From assembly GCF_002252585.1 (NCBI RefSeq), contig NZ_NQLD01000012.1: 64,000 nt of DNA. The stretch is one strand, 5' to 3'. Positions 1 to 8,532 of the stretch are shown here, piece after piece. The DNA is from Methanocatella intestini (GTDB lineage Archaea > Methanobacteriota > Methanobacteria > Methanobacteriales > Methanobacteriaceae). The position numbers and the translations under genes are program-made. Position 1 is the first letter of the stretch, and each line of letters opens with the position of its first letter. Under the pieces are notes generated by a model. It saw only the letters and a program-made list of their open reading frames with translations, had not been told where the DNA came from and did not search any database.

Positions 1-391
1 GTCCGTATTGAGAAGCATAAGCCATAACTTCCATGATCTGATTAAAGAAACCAGATGCAAAAGCTATAATAACAGTAATTATAAATGGAATGATATAGTA
101 TACAATAGCTAGTATTATCATTTTTATTCCGTCAATCAAATTTGTCTGCAAATCAAAATCAGGAATTTCATCAGATCTTATAATAGCATTTTTTACAATA
201 CTTACACCATATCCGCCAGCTATAATAGAAGCTATAAGACCTATAATACCTAAAATTAAAGTAAGGGTTTCATTTCCAAGATCCAAAGAACCTAATGAAG
301 ATATAGCCATTATAACTCCAAGTATACAAAACTTAGTCATATCTGAAAATGGATATTTTAAAGAATCAGTAAAAATCTCAGTTAAACTCAT
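1..391 (-). CDS. DUF4013-like multi-pass membrane protein (N-terminal part, runs off the window)
   Basis: The frame is open from an ATG at 391 to the left edge of the window, so only about 130 N-terminal residues are visible. The protein begins MSLTEIFTDSLKYPFSDMTK and then shows at least three hydrophobic segments: about residues 22-36, a Gly/Ile-rich one at 45-60, and 90-115. The start is well supported by AGGAGGT seven bases upstream. The N-terminal pattern (a short amphipathic helix followed by membrane helices) is what I associate with the DUF4013 family, common and multi-copy in Methanobrevibacter, with no known function. The family assignment is by resemblance only; the membrane location is clear. 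Confidence 0.7.
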   Translation of the reverse strand, partial: MSLTEIFTDSLKYPFSDMTKFCILGVIMAISSLGSLDLGNETLTLILGIIGLIASIIAGGYGVSIVKNAIIRSDEIPDFDLQTNLIDGIKMIILAIVYYIIPFIITVIIAFASGFFNQIMEVMAYASQYG

Positions 392-593
392 TTTAAATAC
401 CTCCTTTCCAAGTAATTTACATGAAAAACACTCCAATTAAGAGTTAATATATATTTATTGAAAAATAACTATTTAAACATATTGTATAAAATATTAAAGA
501 AACTTAAAAAAATGCAATGGGTTTTAAATAATGATAAAGCAGTTACCTAAAAATTCAACAAACCGCTGCACTGATACAATAAAACAAAAGCTA

Positions 594-635
594 AAAATAA
601 AAAAAGAAGAAAAAATTATCTAATTAAAGATAATT
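594..635 (-). terminator. Hairpin plus T-tract after mch
   Basis: On the minus strand, just after the mch stop, AATTATCT and AGATAATT pair around a six-base loop (614-635). They are followed by a T-rich run (594-613 as A-rich on the plus strand). This is a plausible archaeal terminator for mch. Confidence 0.5.
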
Positions 636-639
636 AAAT

Positions 640-1611
640 TTAGTTATCTACACCAAAGGATTTTTTAAGTAAATCTACGTTTACATATCCTTCTTTGTAG
701 ACTTTACCAGTAGTTAAATCATTAATAACTACTTCTGCAGGAGCAAACATTCCTTTGTCGATTTTGTAGAAGTCAAATTCAGCTTCTTTAAATACATCGA
801 AGAATGGTTTACCATATCCGTCAGCTGCAGATGAAGGTAATTTAGCTGCAACATCAGCTATATCATCATTTTCATCAGATTCAACATAGTAGTAAGTTCT
901 TCCACCAAATAAAACTGCATCGTTAGTTTTACCCATAGCTTTAAGTCCGTCAGGGTCAATTGGTGCAATAGGAGCAATACCTGCAGCATGTTTTACTTTA
1001 GTTACATCAAATTTAATAGCTTCCAACATTTTGTAGGTTCCGTTTTCAACAACCCTTCCGGAAATTTGGATAGAACCAACAAGAGAAGAGGTAGGAGCTA
1101 CAAGTAAATAAACATCTTTAACATCCACATTACATTCATCAGCAATGTATTGTGCAACATCTTCACCAGGCAATACATCAGCTTCTAAAGTTAAAATAGC
1201 TAAATCAGCTTCTGTGTCTTCATAACCAATTTCTTCATAGGTTTCAGCCGGTTTTTTACAGATTGCTCTAGCAGGACCGGAACCAAGTGCAAAGAAATCT
1301 CCTACAGATACAGACCATCCTGCTTTTTGAGATCCTAATGTGGAAATAGCTGGAGAATCTGTTTTAATTTTTACTGAAGGAAGAGCGAATTTTTCAGATA
1401 AATCACCAGGAATAGAAATTCCAACATCAGCAAGACCACCAAGACAAACTTTAGTGTAAAGTTCACCTGCTTTGAAACTTCCATCAACATTTACACCACA
1501 ATCAATAATTGTAGCACCATTTGACAATTGACTAACAGCAATGTTTAATTCATCTTGTTTTTCAATCATTACATCTACGGTTTTTTTAGCTTCTAAGTTT
1601 ACACTTACCAT
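640..1611 (-). CDS. mch: N5,N10-methenyltetrahydromethanopterin cyclohydrolase
   Basis: Mch catalyses the reversible hydrolysis of methenyl-H4MPT to N5-formyl-H4MPT in the cytoplasm, the third step of CO2 reduction to methane. The 323-residue product matches the usual family length. The N-terminus (VNLEAKKTVDVMIEKQDELN), the stretch with IIDCGVNVDGSFKAGELYTKVCLGGL, and the central SVGDFFALGSGPARAI region are typical of Mch. The start follows a GAGG leader. It stands alone on the minus strand, with a hairpin terminator downstream and the nitroreductase gene 46 bases upstream. No defects are seen; the identification is firm. Confidence 0.95.
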   Translation of the reverse strand: MVSVNLEAKKTVDVMIEKQDELNIAVSQLSNGATIIDCGVNVDGSFKAGELYTKVCLGGLADVGISIPGDLSEKFALPSVKIKTDSPAISTLGSQKAGWSVSVGDFFALGSGPARAICKKPAETYEEIGYEDTEADLAILTLEADVLPGEDVAQYIADECNVDVKDVYLLVAPTSSLVGSIQISGRVVENGTYKMLEAIKFDVTKVKHAAGIAPIAPIDPDGLKAMGKTNDAVLFGGRTYYYVESDENDDIADVAAKLPSSAADGYGKPFFDVFKEAEFDFYKIDKGMFAPAEVVINDLTTGKVYKEGYVNVDLLKKSFGVDN

Positions 1612-1657
1612 TATTTAACCTCATAATTTACTAAAATAAAATATATTTTTATTACTA

Positions 1658-2161
1658 TTAATATTTACCTAAATGAATTTTAGATTCATCATATCTGCTT
1701 TCAGATTCTTTATCTTCTTTAGGATAACCAATAGCTATTACTGAAAATGGAATAATATAATCAGGAATATTAAAATACTGTCTTAAACTATCTACTCTAT
1801 CTTCAATTGGATAAAATCCCAACCAGACTGCACCAAGACCCTCAGCAACTGCCTGAAGCAATATATTTTGTGTACAGGCAGACAGATCCTGCTGAATCAT
1901 AGGCATTACAACATTATCTTTTGTTGTATTTCCCAAAACAATAATCAGTTTTTGAGCATTTTCAGCTGGTCTTGCATATCTGCTCATTTTAGAAACAGCT
2001 TTTAAATCCTCTTCATCAGATACAATAATAAATTCCCATGGCTGAGAATTAAAAGCTGAAGGAGCCTGCATTCCTGCTCTGATTAAATTTTTTATTTTAT
2101 CAGTACTGACTTCATCATCACTAAAATTTCTGATGCTTTTTCTTTTAAATATCATGTTCAC
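1658..2161 (-). CDS. Nitroreductase family flavoprotein
   Basis: A 167-residue FMN-dependent nitroreductase-fold protein, expected to be a cytosolic NAD(P)H oxidoreductase of unknown substrate. The N-terminal RKSIRNF motif (phosphate binding to FMN), APSAFNSQPWEF, and the C-terminal GLGAVWLGFYP and PFSVIAIGYP segments are characteristic of the small, minimal members. The frame opens with GTG overlapping the TGA stop of the upstream ClC gene, and an ATG lies two codons further in (2155). An AGGTGAT leader sits before both, so either start is possible. The stop-start overlap implies co-transcription with the ClC gene. Confidence 0.85.
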   Translation of the reverse strand: MNMIFKRKSIRNFSDDEVSTDKIKNLIRAGMQAPSAFNSQPWEFIIVSDEEDLKAVSKMSRYARPAENAQKLIIVLGNTTKDNVVMPMIQQDLSACTQNILLQAVAEGLGAVWLGFYPIEDRVDSLRQYFNIPDYIIPFSVIAIGYPKEDKESESRYDESKIHLGKY

Positions 2162-3726
2162 TGTATCACCTTACTCATTAATTCACCCATTTCATCATTT
2201 TTAAAAGGATAAGTTTTGCTGTCCATCAGCATGTGAATCTGATCTGCATAATTTATAGTAATATCCTCATCAGCCAGTATATATTCTCCACCTCTGGTAA
2301 TTGAAACTACAATACATCCTTTAGGAAAAGGAATTTCCTTAATTGGCTTACCTGTATACTTCCAGCCAGAAGGAACAACATATTCTGATAAAATATGCTT
2401 TGAATGGTCTTTTATAAAATCATGACTGTTTTTAGCCAGTAATCTTTCAAATAAAGACTCATAAATCGGGCGGTTATTTAGCAGCATAGGAACTGCATAT
2501 GCAATAATAGCTACTATCAGCATAGCTACTAATGATTCTGTTGACCCGCACATCTCAGAGAGCAAAACAACACCTGTAATTGGAGATCTTACAGTAGCTG
2601 CAAAAAAGCCAGCCATTGAAATAACAATAAACTTGTATATCAGATAGCTTTCAAGACCAAAAATCGGAATTACAACAGAACCAAAAATAGCTCCAATAAA
2701 TGCTCCTAAAACTAAAAGCGGTAAAAATATTCCTCCAGGAGTTCCGGTTGAAAAGGAAACTACTGAAAAAAGATACTTAGCTACAAGTAAAAATATCAAA
2801 ATACCCAATGACGGAATAGCTACATCAAGCATATTTAACATAAAATGTCCTCCATCCAAGATTTCAGGAATAAACAATGCTACAACACCTGATATTAAAA
2901 ATACACATACGAATTTAATTTCAAGTGGAACATTCGAGAGTTTAGCCAATCTGTCATTTGCCCTGATCATTCCAACATTATAAACATAACCTAAAATACC
3001 TAAAAGCAAACCTAAAACAATCAAAAGCCAGTAAGATGATAGTGGAAGATTATATAATGGGAAATTCAGAACTGTTGCCTGACCAAAAAAGGATTTGGAT
3101 ATAAAATCAGCAACAACAGATGCAGTCAGTGCTATAAAAATCAACGTTTTATCAAAACTGTGATTGATTTCTTCAATTATAAAAATTACTCCGGCTAATG
3201 GAGCATTAAAGGCAGCTGTAATACCTACAGTTGAACCTGCTAAAATAAGTCTCAGTTCATCTGTTCTTGATTCTTTAAAAATTCTTGAGATTCCCTTTCC
3301 GGCCATTCCACCTATTTGAACAGAAGGACCTTCAGGACCTAAAGACAAACCTCCAAGTGCTGTTAAAACACCTGCACTAATTTTAGCTGTTAAAATTTTC
3401 AGCCAGTTAGTATTTAAAAAACCTTTAACTTCTGCATTGATTTGCGGAATACCGCTGCCAACACTATCAGGTTCCCATTTTACTAAAAAAGCTGTAAATA
3501 ATCCTAAAATAGTTAATATAATAAACCAAAGTATAATTAAAAAAATATTTCCATTAATGAATTCCAAAAAATTTCTTAAAATACTTTCTGAGGAATATAA
3601 AAGAAATCTGTATAAACAGACCATTATTCCGGCAAAAATACCTACAAATATTCCCTGAACAGCTAGTTTGAAAATATGTTTGGGATTATCTACAACTGAC
3701 CTTAATGTCTTCTGAAGCATTTTCAT
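2158..3726 (-). CDS. ClC-family chloride transporter with C-terminal RCK_C (TrkA-C) domain
   Basis: A 522-residue polytopic membrane protein of the ClC family. The Cl-/H+ path motifs are present in order: GSGIPQ near residue 88, GPEGPSVQIGG near 130 (gating glutamate retained), IIEEINHSF near 183 (internal proton-glutamate position retained), and GGIFLPLLVLGA near 330. The two conserved glutamates favour an H+/Cl- antiporter over a channel; this is inference from the bacterial family. After the last helix a soluble tail of about 75 residues (SGWKYTGKPIKEIPFPKGC... onward) resembles an RCK_C regulatory domain. It overlaps the nitroreductase start. Confidence 0.9.
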   Translation of the reverse strand: MKMLQKTLRSVVDNPKHIFKLAVQGIFVGIFAGIMVCLYRFLLYSSESILRNFLEFINGNIFLIILWFIILTILGLFTAFLVKWEPDSVGSGIPQINAEVKGFLNTNWLKILTAKISAGVLTALGGLSLGPEGPSVQIGGMAGKGISRIFKESRTDELRLILAGSTVGITAAFNAPLAGVIFIIEEINHSFDKTLIFIALTASVVADFISKSFFGQATVLNFPLYNLPLSSYWLLIVLGLLLGILGYVYNVGMIRANDRLAKLSNVPLEIKFVCVFLISGVVALFIPEILDGGHFMLNMLDVAIPSLGILIFLLVAKYLFSVVSFSTGTPGGIFLPLLVLGAFIGAIFGSVVIPIFGLESYLIYKFIVISMAGFFAATVRSPITGVVLLSEMCGSTESLVAMLIVAIIAYAVPMLLNNRPIYESLFERLLAKNSHDFIKDHSKHILSEYVVPSGWKYTGKPIKEIPFPKGCIVVSITRGGEYILADEDITINYADQIHMLMDSKTYPFKNDEMGELMSKVIQ

Positions 3727-3761
3727 AGTATAATAGTTTATACCTAATAATATTTAAAAAA

Positions 3762-4076
3762 TTAGTTAGAAGATCTCCATGTGTTTCCACATTTTGCACA
3801 TCGGATAAAGTTTGTTGGAGCTTCATCTGCAGACCTTGTTTGTACTGTCCACCAGTAACCTTTAGTTCCGCCACATTTATAACAGGTAATTGTTGTAGTA
3901 GGCAATGCTACATTCTTATTATCAGTAACTATTACTTCTGCTTTAGGATTTGTTTCTCCCTTAACTTCATACTGGTCTTTAACTTCATTAGATAAAGATT
4001 TTTCATATCCGCACTTGCATTTTAATTTTTTATTTATAGGAAGTAAAATAGCTCCGCATTCAGGACAAAATTCCAT
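3762..4076 (-). CDS. tfs: Transcription factor S (TFS; RpoM/TFIIS-like)
   Basis: A 104-residue archaeal transcript-cleavage factor that stimulates RNA polymerase to cleave backtracked RNA. It has an N-terminal zinc ribbon (CPECGAILLP...CKCG) like Rpb9 and a C-terminal TFIIS-type ribbon (CYKCGG...CAKCGNTW). The catalytic acidic hairpin is intact as RSADEAPT, preceded by QT, so it should be cleavage-competent. Start ATG 4076 has an AGGTGAT leader. It is transcribed alone, with ClC 35 bases downstream. Confidence 0.95.
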   Translation of the reverse strand: MEFCPECGAILLPINKKLKCKCGYEKSLSNEVKDQYEVKGETNPKAEVIVTDNKNVALPTTTITCYKCGGTKGYWWTVQTRSADEAPTNFIRCAKCGNTWRSSN

Positions 4077-4217
4077 TACTTAATCACCTTATCTTATTTT
4101 ATTTAATTGATTGAGTATTTATAATTTATTATGTTTATGCTGCTGATAGAATAAGAAGAAAATATTGCTTAATTTTTATGTAAAAATGTTTAAAGAAATA
4201 CTGATAAATAAAATTTT

Positions 4218-4258
4218 AAAAAAAAAAGAATTTAAATGTAGAAGGATTAACCTTCTAC
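4218..4258 (-). terminator. Terminator of the DUF2162/ExbB/DUF2149 operon
   Basis: GTAGAAGG and CCTTCTAC (4238-4258) form a perfect eight-pair stem over the 3' end of the DUF2149 gene. On the minus strand it is followed by a run of about ten T (4218-4228 region), a convincing intrinsic-type terminator. Confidence 0.6.
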
Positions 4259-4585
4259 CATAATCAGTTTCCCTGACGATGGATCTTTATAGACTTTTCC
4301 CAGCTCAGTAAAACCTTGTCCAGAACTTTGAGATGTGTCTGGAGTATCATTTAATTCTTGACCTTGAGTAACTTCTGAAACCTGTTTCATAGAATCCATA
4401 ACTTGCTGCTTTTGGTCTTGGCTCATGTCGGAAAAAATAACACTTTGCATATTCCAACTAATTACAACAAATATTAAAAAACCTAATGCAAGAACAAGCA
4501 TTGCATCAACAAGGTTTGTTGTACCTGCCATAGGATCTATGTCATCATCAGAAGCTCTTCTCCTTCTCTGTTTTCTTCTAACCAT
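4247..4585 (-). CDS. DUF2149 protein, ExbD-like partner of a MotA/ExbB channel
   Basis: A 112-residue protein with a very basic N-terminus (VRRKQRRRR), one transmembrane helix (about residues 26-46, preceded by an Asp at the start of the helix: NLVDAMLVLALGF) and a short extracytoplasmic tail. That topology is like ExbD/TolR. It starts four bases after the MotA/TolQ/ExbB gene and ends the operon. DUF2149 is a methanogen-restricted family that I recall occurring with DUF2162 and an ExbB-like gene; its function is unproven. A role as the stator partner of an ion-driven channel is inference from topology and context. Confidence 0.8.
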   Translation of the reverse strand: MVRRKQRRRRASDDDIDPMAGTTNLVDAMLVLALGFLIFVVISWNMQSVIFSDMSQDQKQQVMDSMKQVSEVTQGQELNDTPDTSQSSGQGFTELGKVYKDPSSGKLIMVEG

Positions 4586-4589
4586 AAAA

Positions 4590-5234
4590 TCACTGTTTAT
4601 TCATGAAAAAAAGAACTGCATCAGATAATGCATCTAAATCAGAAAGATATTGGTCATACCAACCTCTTCTAATTTTAGAGATGAAATAACATAACGCACC
4701 AGAACCAATACCTACAACAGTAGTATCAAATGCAATAGTTAATGCATCTGCAAGGGTATTTACATCCCCAGCACCTAATGCTGCAAGACCAGGACCTAAT
4801 GGAATTAAAGTACCCATTAACCCTAATGTTGGTCCGACACGGGTAATAATATCTGTATTTCTTAAACTTTTATCAATTTTTTCTTCTTCATGTTCTACTA
4901 ATTTACGAGCTAAAGCTTCTCTAGAATCACTATCTAGTGCTTCTGATTTTGCAATCTCAGTTAAAACTTTCTTTTGAGATTTTGGAATATCAGAACTAGA
5001 TATAACATTCATTAAATCATCAATAGAACTTGCTGTATTAATTTTAAATATTAAATCCCTTATTTTTCCGACACCTACTTTTTTCATTGATGTGTATTCA
5101 GATATAAATCCACCTAAAGCAATAACAGAAATAATAGCAATTATTAATAATAAAACCATTACAGGAATTGTTAAACTTTGAGATATAACATTTAAAGCTC
5201 CGCTTAAATATTCTGTACCAGGTATTGAACTCAT
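4590..5234 (-). CDS. MotA/TolQ/ExbB-family proton channel protein
   Basis: A 214-residue membrane protein with an N-terminal helix (about 18-42), a cytoplasmic charged segment (residues 50-120, KSLRNTDIITRVGPTLGLMG following) and two C-terminal helices. The TRVGPTLGLMGTLIPLGPGL and AFDTTVVGIGSGAL segments match the conserved MotA/TolQ/ExbB core. Bacterial homologues conduct protons or sodium to energise outer components. What an archaeon without an outer membrane does with it is unknown. It lies between DUF2162 (17-base gap) and DUF2149 (4-base gap), so it very likely forms a complex with DUF2149. Confidence 0.85.
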   Translation of the reverse strand: MSSIPGTEYLSGALNVISQSLTIPVMVLLLIIAIISVIALGGFISEYTSMKKVGVGKIRDLIFKINTASSIDDLMNVISSSDIPKSQKKVLTEIAKSEALDSDSREALARKLVEHEEEKIDKSLRNTDIITRVGPTLGLMGTLIPLGPGLAALGAGDVNTLADALTIAFDTTVVGIGSGALCYFISKIRRGWYDQYLSDLDALSDAVLFFMNKQ

Positions 5235-5251
5235 TTAATATCACCTAAATC

Positions 5252-5962
5252 TTATTTTAAGAGATTATCGCTCCTTTTATATAAAACTACACCTACAATT
5301 ACTAATGCTGCTAAAGCAACCAAAATAGCAATTAAAGATTGAGAACTAATCATAGTTACTCCGCCAAAATGCCCCTGCATTGCTTGAGCAATACTTGGTA
5401 TTACAATAGCAGACAATAAGAAATAAGCACCTAAAAATAACATGAAGTTTCCCAATATAATCGGATATGGTTTATCAGTTAATTTAACGATTATATTTGA
5501 TGCAAAATAAGTAACAATCATTACAATCATTAAAGCAACCGCAACAACTATACTAAGTTTTTTAAATCCAAAACCTATAGTTGGTGCTACAATTAAAACA
5601 GAAGCAATAATTGATCCAAAACAACATGGACAAGGAGCAACAACAGCTAAACAGGTAGCAGTAGTTGTATTTTTATCATGAACTTTCCATTCTCTTATAG
5701 TAAATAATCCTGCAATAATCATAATAGATGCCATGATTATGTAAAAAACAGTATTGTAACTATAAATAGCTTCAGTAATCTGTTCGGCAAAGAATGATGC
5801 AATATATGTACATAATAAAACACCACCACCATAACCTATACAGATACCTGCGAATAATTTTTTTGACAAGTTAGCAAGACCGGATGCTAAACCAATTTTT
5901 ATCCCAAAAATGATTACAGCCGCCAATACACCAAATTGCCATAATACACTCATCATATCCAT
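5252..5962 (-). CDS. DUF2162 predicted transporter
   Basis: A 236-residue protein with about seven hydrophobic helices. A conserved-looking VVAPCPCCFGSIIASVL segment near residues 107-123 carries three cysteines (CPCC) in or next to a membrane helix, which could bind a metal or cluster. DUF2162 is described as a putative transporter and is found mainly in methanogens. It is the first gene of the three-gene operon with the ExbB-like and DUF2149 genes. Start ATG 5962 has a GAGG leader; ATGs at codons 3 and 4 are alternatives. Substrate unknown. Confidence 0.8.
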   Translation of the reverse strand: MDMMSVLWQFGVLAAVIIFGIKIGLASGLANLSKKLFAGICIGYGGGVLLCTYIASFFAEQITEAIYSYNTVFYIIMASIMIIAGLFTIREWKVHDKNTTTATCLAVVAPCPCCFGSIIASVLIVAPTIGFGFKKLSIVVAVALMIVMIVTYFASNIIVKLTDKPYPIILGNFMLFLGAYFLLSAIVIPSIAQAMQGHFGGVTMISSQSLIAILVALAALVIVGVVLYKRSDNLLK

Positions 5963-6125
5963 ATTAATTTCCTCGATATAATCAATAACAAATTAATTAC
6001 ACATAACCATTTCTACTTTAAAGTATATAAAATTTATTTTAAAAATGTATAATATTCAATAAAAAATATATTTAAAGCTAATAAAACATAATATAATATT
6101 ATTAAAAATAAAATGAGGCCAATTT

Positions 6126-7427
6126 ATGTTTTGGAATGAGAAAATCGAATGTATGCCAAGGGAAGAACTTGAAGAACTACAATTGAAAAAGCTTCAAAAA
6201 ACAGTGAAACGAGCTTTTGACAAAATTCCATATTACAATAAAAAATATACGGCATGTGAAGTTTTCCCTGAAGATATTGAAACTTTAAAAGATATAGAAA
6301 AATTACCGTTCATCACAAAAGATGATTTAAGAGAAAGCTATCCTTATGGTCTTTTTGCAGTTGATATGAAAGACATAAAAGAAATACATTCCTCTTCAGG
6401 AACTACCGGAAAACCTGTAGTATCAGGATATACCAAAAAAGACTTGGATACCTGGGCAGAAACAACTGCAAGAGGTTTGGGAATGATGGGCATCGGTGAA
6501 AATGACATTATCCAAAATACTCATGGATACGGATTATTTACTGGCGGATTTGGTGTTCATTACGGATCACATAAAGTTGGAGCAACAATAGTGCCTATAT
6601 CAACAGGACAGACCAGAAGACAAATCGAAATAATGAAAGACTTTGGAGTAACCTGTTTGATTGCAACACCATCTTACGGAATTCATTTGGCTGAAGTAGC
6701 TGAAGATGACGGAATCAATCCCAAAGATATGAATCTTAAAGCTATCGGATTTGGAGCTGAAATGTGGAGTGAAGAAATCAGACAAAAACTAGAAAATCTC
6801 TTTGGAGCACCTGCATACAACATTTACGGATTAACTGAACTTATGGGACCCGGTGTAGGAATGGAATGCAGTGCTCAAAAAGGATTGCATATAGCTGAAG
6901 ATATTTACTATCCCGAAATAATTGATTCAGCAACCGGCAAAACCTTAGGAGAAAATCAGAAAGGAGAACTTGTATTAACAAACCTTGAAAGAGAAGGAAT
7001 GCCGATAATCAGATTTAGAACAAAAGACTTAACTTCACTTAACTACGAACCATGTGAATGCGGAAGAACCAGTGCAAGAATGAGCAGAATAACCGGCAGA
7101 GCAGATGATATGATTAAAGTAAAAGGAGTAGCTATATTCCCATCTCAAATAGAAAAAGCATTACTTAAAGTAGGTGATGTAGAGCCTCATTATTTAATTA
7201 TAGTTACAAGACCTGGAACTTTAGACCAAATAGAAGTAAAAGTGGAAGCTTCTAAAAACCTTTTCTTTGATGGAGTAAAGGAAATGGTTAATATTCAAAG
7301 CAAAATAGCCAAATCTATTGAAAATGAAACTGGAATAAGAGTAAAAGTAACATTAGTTGAACCAAAAAGCCTTCCAAGATATGAAGGAAAAGCTAAAAGA
7401 GTTATAGATAAAAGAAATTTACATTAA
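6126..7427 (+). CDS. Phenylacetate-CoA ligase (PaaK-like) adenylate-forming enzyme
   Basis: A 433-residue acyl-CoA ligase of the PaaK branch of the ANL superfamily. The AMP-binding loop HSSSGTTGKPVV lies near residue 90, NIYGLTELMGPG near 233 and RFRTKD near 299; the C-terminal domain has GRADDMIKVKGVAIFP. Family members activate phenylacetate or related aryl acids to CoA thioesters. In methanogens this pair (ligase plus ACT protein) is thought to serve aryl-acid assimilation into aromatic amino acids via indolepyruvate oxidoreductase; that is inference here. A GAGG leader supports ATG 6126. The ACT gene follows after 10 bases. Confidence 0.88.
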   Translation: MFWNEKIECMPREELEELQLKKLQKTVKRAFDKIPYYNKKYTACEVFPEDIETLKDIEKLPFITKDDLRESYPYGLFAVDMKDIKEIHSSSGTTGKPVVSGYTKKDLDTWAETTARGLGMMGIGENDIIQNTHGYGLFTGGFGVHYGSHKVGATIVPISTGQTRRQIEIMKDFGVTCLIATPSYGIHLAEVAEDDGINPKDMNLKAIGFGAEMWSEEIRQKLENLFGAPAYNIYGLTELMGPGVGMECSAQKGLHIAEDIYYPEIIDSATGKTLGENQKGELVLTNLEREGMPIIRFRTKDLTSLNYEPCECGRTSARMSRITGRADDMIKVKGVAIFPSQIEKALLKVGDVEPHYLIIVTRPGTLDQIEVKVEASKNLFFDGVKEMVNIQSKIAKSIENETGIRVKVTLVEPKSLPRYEGKAKRVIDKRNLH

Positions 7428-7437
7428 GGGGATTGAA

Positions 7438-7875
7438 ATGAACAGTATGAAAGTAAAACAATTATCAATATTCTTGCAAAACAAAAAAGGAAGCTTATAT
7501 GATGCTCTTGAAACTTTATCTGAAAATGATATAAATATAAGGGCTCTTTCACTTGCAGATACTTCTGATTTTGGCATTTTAAGAGTTGTAGTAGATAATC
7601 CTCAAAAAGGAGAAAAAGTACTTGAAGAAAACTATCTGGTCAAAACAACTGACATAGTAGCTATTGAAATGACAGATTCACCTGGCGGATTATCATCTGT
7701 TTTAAAAACTATAAAAGAAAATAACTTAGATTTAGAGTATTTATATGCATTTACTCATGATAAAAAAGATAAAGCAATCTTACTTTTGCATACAGATAAT
7801 TTAGATGCATTAATAGATGCTTTAATTAAAAATGAAATAGTTATAGTACCTCCAGAGGAAGTCTATAACTTATAA
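7438..7875 (+). CDS. Tandem ACT-domain protein
   Basis: A 145-residue cytosolic protein of two ACT domains (about 1-70 and 71-145), each starting with a beta-strand pattern (VKQLSIFLQNKKGSLYDALE and later DSPGGLSSVLKTIKEN). ACT domains bind amino acids and regulate partner enzymes. It is encoded 10 bases after the PaaK-like ligase with a GGGGATTG leader, an arrangement common in methanogens, so it probably senses an aromatic amino acid and controls the ligase. This regulatory role is inference from context. Confidence 0.85.
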   Translation: MNSMKVKQLSIFLQNKKGSLYDALETLSENDINIRALSLADTSDFGILRVVVDNPQKGEKVLEENYLVKTTDIVAIEMTDSPGGLSSVLKTIKENNLDLEYLYAFTHDKKDKAILLLHTDNLDALIDALIKNEIVIVPPEEVYNL

Positions 7876-7899
7876 AAAAAGGTAAAATATTACCTTTTT
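7876..7899. terminator. Bidirectional terminator between ACT and ferritin genes
   Basis: AAAAAGGTAA (7876-7885) and TTACCTTTTT (7890-7899) form a ten-pair stem with a four-base loop and A/T tails on both sides. It lies between two convergent genes, so it can serve both. Confidence 0.6.
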
Positions 7900-8413
7900 A
7901 ATTTTCATTATCTGCTGGTGGAGTGTAAACACGGCTAGCAAGTTCACTGTCAAGTGTATACATCAAATCAACAGAATTTTGTGCTCTTTTTACTTTACCT
8001 ACCAATTCCATTGCATTTTCTTCCTCTTCAACTTGTTCTTCAACAAACCACTGCAGGAAATTATTGGTAGCATGATCTTTTTCTGTAATAGCAATATCAA
8101 CTAAATTATTAATAAGACCAGTTACAGTTTGTTCATGAGATAATACATGTTCAAATGCAGCTAATGGAGAGTCCCATTTAGTTTGAGGTCCTTCAATAGC
8201 TTCCAAAGTAACAGAAGCTCCTCTCCTAATTATATAGTCATAGATTTTCATTCCATGTTCCAGTTCTTCCTGAGCTTGTACTCTCATCCAATTTGCAAAA
8301 CCAGACAAATCTTCATCTTCAAAATAAGAAGCCATTGACAAATAGAGATATCCAGAATACAATTCTGCATTTACTTGTTTATTTAATTCTAATTCCATAT
8401 TATTAGAAAGCAT
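7898..8413 (-). CDS. Ferritin
   Basis: A 171-residue non-haem ferritin of the prokaryotic Ftn type, which oxidises Fe(II) and stores it as a ferric core in a 24-mer. Diiron-site residues are visible: a Glu in NKQVNAELYSGYLYL (near residue 17), the E-E-x-x-H motif in QEELEHGMKIYDY (near 50-53), Glu in the third helix near FEHVLSHEQ, and Glu/Gln in WFVEEQVEEE near 127. The start ATG 8413 follows AGGTGATAAT exactly. It is a single-gene unit, converging on the ACT gene. In an anaerobe it probably handles iron storage and peroxide defence. Confidence 0.95.
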   Translation of the reverse strand: MLSNNMELELNKQVNAELYSGYLYLSMASYFEDEDLSGFANWMRVQAQEELEHGMKIYDYIIRRGASVTLEAIEGPQTKWDSPLAAFEHVLSHEQTVTGLINNLVDIAITEKDHATNNFLQWFVEEQVEEEENAMELVGKVKRAQNSVDLMYTLDSELASRVYTPPADNEN

Positions 8414-8532
8414 ATTATCACCTTTACTAAATAATTGGAAATACCTATTATATAAAATTTGAGATTATACGAATAAAAATAAACAAAATATATTAAATTA
8501 AAAAATTAAAAAATCACATAGTGTGTGGTAAT

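Noticed and set aside
3686..3874. 62-residue minus-strand frame overlapping TFS and ClC
   Set aside because: It overlaps two firm genes in another frame and has no similarity to any family.
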